Below, piece by piece: positions 58,424 to 64,000 of a stretch of DNA of 64,000 bases (its first letter is position 1; every line of letters begins with the position of its first letter). The position numbers and the translations under genes are program-made. The notes beneath the pieces are model-generated. The model saw nothing but the letters and a program-made list of their open reading frames with translations. It ran no database searches and was not told the origin of the DNA. Source of the DNA: Dactylonectria macrodidyma (Eukaryota > Ascomycota > Sordariomycetes > Hypocreales > Nectriaceae); NCBI GenBank assembly GCA_020744425.1, contig JAGMUV010000001.1:1054001-1118000 (forward strand), given 5' to 3'.

Positions 58424-59696
58424 ATGGCCAGCGCCAACGAAGCCTCGTCGTCTCAGCCACCGAGAAATCGCATGGTCGATTCCGTCAGCGAAAAGGCCCA
58501 AGAAGTCATGTAAGAGCAAAGCAACAAGATTCAGGGACATATGGCATGTGATCTGACACTGGGAACAGCAAGGAGGACTATGGCAAGGCCAAGGTGCTTG
58601 TTGCCGACGCAGCCAAGAGCCAAGCCTATCTCTACCCTATCAAGGTACGTTTCTCGACATCCGACGTTCCGAGATGGTTGCCAAATCCTGATCTAGGGAA
58701 TCATCTATTTCGCTACCCACCGCTCGCTATGGAAGCCATTCATTGCCAAGCTAGGTCCCTATGTGGCTCTGTCTGCCAGCGTCGTCGGCGGCATGTTCGC
58801 CTTCACCTACTTGCCCCAGCTAGCTGTACTCGTCTTTGTCAACGGCCCGCTGGCCGTTTTCACAACAGTGCTCCTGGTTCTGAACGAGAGCTCGACCATC
58901 ATCAATCTCATTTCACGGAACTGGCTCCTTCAGGATGCTCTGCTGGACACGTTTGATGGAACGCTCATCGCTCGCAACAGCTCAGACATCGTGAGCGAGG
59001 GCAGAGAGATCAGGCCTGGCAACGACCCTATGGCAAAGCTCGGCAAGATCCTCAAGAGTCCTTTTCAAAAGTTTAGCCCCAAGGCTATCGTTCGGTACAT
59101 CATGTACCTCCCCATCAATGCTATTCCCGTCGTTGGCACGGTCATCTTCATACTCCTGCAGGGTTGGTCTCCCTTGGTCATAATTACGCTCAATATCTGA
59201 TAAATTTCCAGGTCGCAACCGAGGCAAGGGAGTTCACGGTCGGGTAAGATCTCCCCATTTCCTCTTCGTGTGATGGACTGGGGTGCTAATGTCGGTCTAG
59301 TACTTTCAACTCAAGGCTTGGTCGGCTTCGAAGCAGTCGGATTGGCTAAACAAGAACGTCGGCCCTTACACGGCGTGAGTACCCCATCTTTGTCCTGGAT
59401 GCGGAGCAAGCAGGCTTCTATCTCGTACCTAGTAACACTGGGACCTGAATCTCGTTTACTGACGCATCCTTCAGGTTCGGTCTTGTGGCCACAGTCCTCG
59501 AGATGATACCCCTAGCCTCGATATTTTTCACATTTACCAACACAGGTATTGAACGCAACATCTTGCGATTTGTTTCATGGACTGACGACTGCTAGTTGGT
59601 GCTGCATTGTGGGCCGCTGATATCGAGGCCAAGAACACCTCCATGACCGATGGAACTGCACCAGGCCTTAGGGAGACCGCCAAAGAAGCCGAGTAA
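58424..59696 (+). CDS. EI24-domain membrane protein (RRT8/outer spore wall-like)
   Basis: Seven exons (58424-58509, 58569-58644, 58697-59162, 59212-59243, 59301-59374, 59475-59545, 59596-59696) give 301 residues. It has several membrane helices (ALSASVVGGMFAFTYLPQLA, LAVFTTVLLVLNESSTII, YLPINAIPVVGTVIFILLQG, FGLVATVLEMIPLASIFF) with the EI24/Lds layout, including the QGRNRGKGVHGRYFQLK loop. Yeast relatives (RRT8, LDS1, LDS2) sit on lipid droplets and take part in spore-wall formation; the role here is inferred. The third intron uses donor GTTGGT, and exon 4 is only 32 nt. The C-terminus is hydrophilic. Confidence 0.85.
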
Positions 59697-61721
59697 GCGA
59701 GAGATAGTGAGCTGGCAAAACTCTGGTACCGCGACTATGTGAAAATACCCTAGTGATTGCTTGTGGGCGATGTCTCGCTCCGATGCCCGCTCGATGCACG
59801 ACGAATCGTATTAGCGGGAGGCAACATCGTACAACGCGAAGACTTTTATCTGGGACTTATCGGTGATGACCGAAATGACTGGATAGTTTGTTTGTTATCC
59901 AAAGTCGAGGCAGGTTGAACCGAATTAGGAGACGATTGATCTTAATGCCCTGGTGTTGCGTCCAATCGAGACTTAACGGAACGGATTCTGGGTTCGTGTA
60001 AGCTAGGGCCCCGGATCAAGATACTTAATATGACAGAATACATTTTGATACTGTCGCATGGATACCGTTTTGTGTCACCCATTGAACTCTGCTGTGGCAA
60101 AATGTCTTGTCCTACTCTAGCCCCTGGTCCTGAAAATCTAACGCAGATTGTTGCTGGGTATTAGGAATTGGATAGCTTTGGTCTAAACATTGTAGAAAGT
60201 CTTCGTACATACGAGAAATGAATTGTTAACAGCGAGAAGATCAAATAGACCCCGATGTCGCTGGCAATCTCTTGGCCGTAGCTCTGATTGGGGGCATCCC
60301 AATGCGATTCGGGAAGAACGGTTGGAGACGCCTCTAGTCGATGCTGTAAGATCCAATATGTGTGTACTCTAACAGCGAACAAACGGCATGTTGGAGCGCG
60401 GTAGGTTGCATTTCGCCTCAAATTTCGGGTTACAAGTAGAAAACTGTGCCGTCGTGGCCAGTTCGACGTTGACGGCTACACAAGCGCAGCCGACAAAGTC
60501 GAGATCTCATCCGCCAGGCACATTGCCGGGGTTGGTCAGATCCTGCACTTTGATACACAGCTGTACGAGGGCCCCGGTGGTGTGCGACGGCGAAGCAGTA
60601 GTTGGATGCGCTCCGTTCTCAAGAATGTCTCTATGAGTATGTCAACAGTAGGCGCTCTTCAAGGCACAATGAGCAACCCGAGACAGTGTAAGTGTGTTCA
60701 GGGGCAAGGGCGAGACTCAGATAAGTAGTCAGAACTTGGACACTGGACATCTTGTGGCATCTTGATTGTGGTGAGCAGTGACTGGGGGGGCGAAAAGCGG
60801 CCAAGGGATCGCGACACGGAGTCGAGCATCATGGGCTGAGAATCGTCTCGCTCTACCAACCCGTCTACGCAGCAGCCGTTGGCTCCCGACCCGAAACCGC
60901 CTCTGCAACACCCCTGCCCTTTGGCCCTCCTCGTCATTCTGTTTCAAAAGTCTTTGCTCAGCTGGCGGAGATGAGATGTAAGATTCTTGTCCGGCCGTCC
61001 GCATCGGCAACTCCTTGTTGGGCATCACCAGCCGCAGGGTGTGTTGCGTGGCCACTGCCAAACCAAGGCCTGTCGAGGGGATTCTGGGGAGGTCAAAAGT
61101 GCCACCGAGCAAGAGGCCCCTTGAGAGCTGGGATTTCAAGTAACAAACCGTACTGAGGCTAGTTGACTACACCTTTGTAAGTCGCGTCTTGTGTGCGTGC
61201 ATGTCGTGAGAGGTTGTCAGGAGTTGCCAGCATAAGAAAAGGCGACAGACCGCGCCAGCTGTCGCCATTGAGGTGTACTTTAAGGTAGCAGAGCTCTTTT
61301 TTTTTTCTCTCTCTGGGCTCGCCAGTTGTGTGGCTTTGCGTGACAGCTGGCAGCAGTTGTGTTCTCGTCTCGCGTTTCTCCTCGCCTGCAACGCGTTGGG
61401 TCTACACACTCTCTCTCTCTCGCTTTTCCTTCTCGCCCCTTCACTTCTCTCTAAAATTGTCTCTCGTTTTTCCCTTTCCCATCAACACCAACACCAGCCA
61501 ACATCTGGATAGATATCCTCTTGGTTGACAGGATACGCTCTTTTGTACCAGCATATCGTCTTGGCGCGTTTGTCAACTTTGTTTCCTTCTTGGAAAGTAT
61601 CATCCAACTGTATCTTTCCTACCGTCGCAGCAAACAAGTGGTGAGTTTCTTCTCTATGCAAGTCATAAGAAGAGGAGTTGTGGTGCTAACACGATATAGT
61701 GGTCTCCGACCGATCCTCACC
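59697..61721. other. Intergenic region with CT-rich leader
   Basis: No supported gene is seen. A poly-T/CT-rich tract at about 61290-61480 marks the likely promoter and 5' leader of the mucin-like gene. A probable 5'-UTR intron with good signals (GTGAGT at 61641, TATAG ending 61699) precedes its start codon. Confidence 0.5.
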
Positions 61722-64000
61722 ATGAGGGCCTTCAAGCTGCCATCAGTCGGCTTCTTGTCGATCGTGCTGCTGCTTTGCCTATCTAGCATCGTGGCTACGC
61801 ATGAATTTCCTCTAGTTCCTCGCGGGCATCGAATTGCGCGAAAGGATGAAGGCCTCGGGGATCACCACCACCGGCCCAACAATGGTGACGAACAACCTAC
61901 GGACTATGGCTATGGCCCTCCTCCTCCATATTACACTGATCAACCAACCTCTACTAAGTCCGACTACGGTGAGTTCAATATCTTTCAAATCCACCTTAGC
62001 TGTGAGTGCTAACTCATCTACTAGAGCAACCCCCAGGGGATTCTACTTCGACGAACAGCCGCTCCGAAACAGGTACCGAGCTCTCTACTATGATGGATCC
62101 AACCTCTGGCACAGGCAACCCTTCAAAGACTACGGATTCCTCTCCTGAGAGCTCAGGTACCCTTGTCACATCTAGGGGAGAGGCCGAGGGGACTTCACAG
62201 ACTGCATTCTCAAGCGCCGGAGGTGCTCATGCCACGCGCTCAGCCACGGAGACCTCTGCCGATTCAACCCAGTCAGGTTCTACCACGATTTCGGAGGAAA
62301 CTCCAAGCGGCTCAGGAACACTCTCCGAGAGTAGCTCTTCGCATGGGACATCCTCTCACACAAGCACAACGGGATATTCGTTTTCGGGCACTGCATCCTC
62401 CTCGATCCTAGAACCAACCTCAGGCCTATCAACGTCTTCATCTGCCAGCCAGCTCAGCGCTTCAGGCCTCAGTTCAACTTCAGTGACAGTTTCCTCCTCA
62501 GCTCTTTCATCTACACCATCTAGCATAAGCGTTTCCTCCGAGGCAACAGAAGGAACAGATCAAAGCTCCACACTGACGACGCTGAACCAGACGTCTTCGT
62601 CGGAGTTTATCTCTTCCACTAAATCGGCCGAGAGCACCATGCCAGGGTCTACGGAGACCGACACAGCAAGCGAAAGCACCTCAGCCATTTCAGCAGCTTC
62701 AGGTTTGACAACTGGTTCTGCCTCTAAGGTAGCATCGATTGCCACCTCTTCCCTGACCTCTGAGATTTTGTCAGAGCAAAGTCAATCATTTAGCTTGTCG
62801 GCAACCCTCTCTGGGAATGGCACTGAATTTTCGTCAGGTCTGGTTAGCCCAACTGGGCAAATCGGATCGTCGACGACGTTTGCATCCATAACCACCACCA
62901 CGATGAGTTTGAACGTCACCATAACCATCTCGAGATCCCGCATTATAGAAACCAGAACTATATCGACCTTCTCTTCCATTTCTGCCGAGTCCGCTTCGGC
63001 CACAGACTTGATTCCTAGCAATTCTCTGACCTGGTCACTTATCTCGGCAAGCGATGCCGGGAATTCAGCCACTGCTTCTGGTTCTGAGATGCCCACCGCC
63101 TCTAGCACCCCATCGTCCATATCTCTTGCAACTCGATCAAGTGAAACCATTTCAACAATCTCACAGACGTCGATTATCACCATTTCCGCCATCAACTCGA
63201 CTTCTTCTCGACCTACGACTAGCCTCTTCAGTTCAGCGTCATCTGGCACGAGTGCCAGTCTAGAGTCCAAGTCAGGTCTAATCACTTCTGCACCACCAAC
63301 TCAAACTCTCGAGTCGACGCTCACTAGCTCTACGATTCTCACTAATGCTACGTCGCAAGCTGGTGCTGTCTCAATCACGGTGGTCACAATCACAAACACA
63401 GAAGGCTCAGTCATCACCATTTATCCAGGGGGTTTCACACCTACAGACACAATGACCCTCGCGACCAACAGCTCTGCAGCGCCGTTTAAAACATCGTCGG
63501 CTACACAAACTGTACGAACGACCACAACCACTACGTTGGATTGGTCAACCATGACGCTCGAACCCAAAACTTCGGAGCTAGCTGAGCCAAGCTCTTCATC
63601 AAATGTGTCGATTTCCTCCATCCTGTCCAGAACTTCAACGTCTTACTACCCCACAAACTCAACAGCTTCGCTCAGCGAAGCTACAACCAATCCCTCGCTG
63701 AGCATTTCTTTGCCGACTACGGGGTCAGGACCGACAGCCGTTCCAGGAAATGGAAGAACATCAGGGATTTCGAGTGCTTTAAGCACAGAGTTGAGCGCCG
63801 AACCAGTCACGATCTCCTTTTCTGCCATCACCATCACCAATGTGAATACGACTGGCCATATGTCTACAAAGACATTGACGGCAACGTCTCTCTATCACAA
63901 CACCACAATGTCTGGAGAGTCCAACCTCCCCATGTCCACTGTGACTTCGAAGTCTGATTCAGTGGTTATAATGACTTCAATTATCTCGATCAGCATCACG
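61722..64000 (+). CDS. Ser/Thr-rich mucin-like surface protein, 3' end outside window
   Basis: Exon 1 (61722-61968) and exon 2 (62025 onward) give 741 visible residues, open at the window edge. Residues 1-25 are a signal peptide (MRAFKLPSVGFLSIVLLLCL...). A short His/Pro/Tyr-rich segment (DHHHRPNN, YGPPPPYYT) is followed by more than 650 residues dominated by Ser and Thr with few Lys, Cys or aromatic residues. This fits a heavily O-glycosylated cell-wall adhesin or mucin-like sensor. Scattered NxT/S sites are present (NGTEF, NVTI, NATS). The motif AVSITVVTITNTEGSVITIY stands out as a more ordered segment. A C-terminal GPI signal or membrane helix would lie beyond 64000. Confidence 0.85.

Noticed and set aside
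1..64000. CRISPR arrays, prokaryotic operons or Shine-Dalgarno sites
   Set aside because: The sequence is eukaryotic with spliceosomal introns, and no spacer-repeat pattern is present.

Overview
The window reads as nuclear DNA of a filamentous ascomycete (Pezizomycotina, most likely a Sordariomycete). The evidence is many short spliceosomal introns (about 37-180 nt, GT..AG, CTAAY-like branch sites), four Zn(II)2Cys6 transcription factors, a TRI12-type MFS transporter, a secreted S1/P1 nuclease, a Kex2-processed repeat protein and a Ser/Thr-rich mucin-like protein. I rebuilt all gene models by hand from splice signals, frame continuity and family motifs. Spans include introns, and no database search was run. 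I could not assign a species.

Layout. 1-2.6 kb: no gene seen. 2.6-14.4 kb: an accessory-looking block with an MFS efflux transporter, a 54-aa secreted peptide (minus strand), Zn-cluster regulator 1, an amidohydrolase-fold protein that has lost most of its metal ligands, and Zn-cluster regulator 2. 16.1-17.9 kb: a secreted protein with 17 copies of a 10-aa Asn/Gln/Asp repeat (minus). 20.5-21.5 kb: an S1/P1 nuclease (minus). 22.9-28.7 kb: housekeeping genes, namely a PQ-loop vacuolar amino-acid transporter, aspartate-semialdehyde dehydrogenase and a PA-TM-RING ubiquitin ligase. 32.0-36.5 kb: an amidase and a Zn-cluster regulator transcribed divergently from one roughly 600-bp intergenic region. 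36.5-37.5 kb: a decayed patch with a 30-bp perfect inverted repeat, the 3' part of a LaeA-like methyltransferase pseudogene and a possible solo LTR. 37.6-40.0 kb: a Sos7-like kinetochore protein and an RS-rich splicing-associated protein on a 349-bp bidirectional promoter. 40-55 kb: a gene-poor stretch with one small Zn-cluster regulator. 55.2-64 kb: a LanC-like protein, an EI24/RRT8-like membrane protein, and a mucin-like surface protein that runs off the right edge.

How the genes may work together. The 2.6-14.4 kb block could be a regulated transport or metabolic locus, and the amidase/regulator pair could be a small catabolic unit. Both are inferences from gene order. No backbone synthase (PKS, NRPS or terpene cyclase) is present, so I do not call a secondary-metabolite cluster. 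The strongest unusual signals are the pseudoenzyme between two regulators, the broken methyltransferase beside the hairpin, the short cysteine-pair secreted peptide and the repeat protein.
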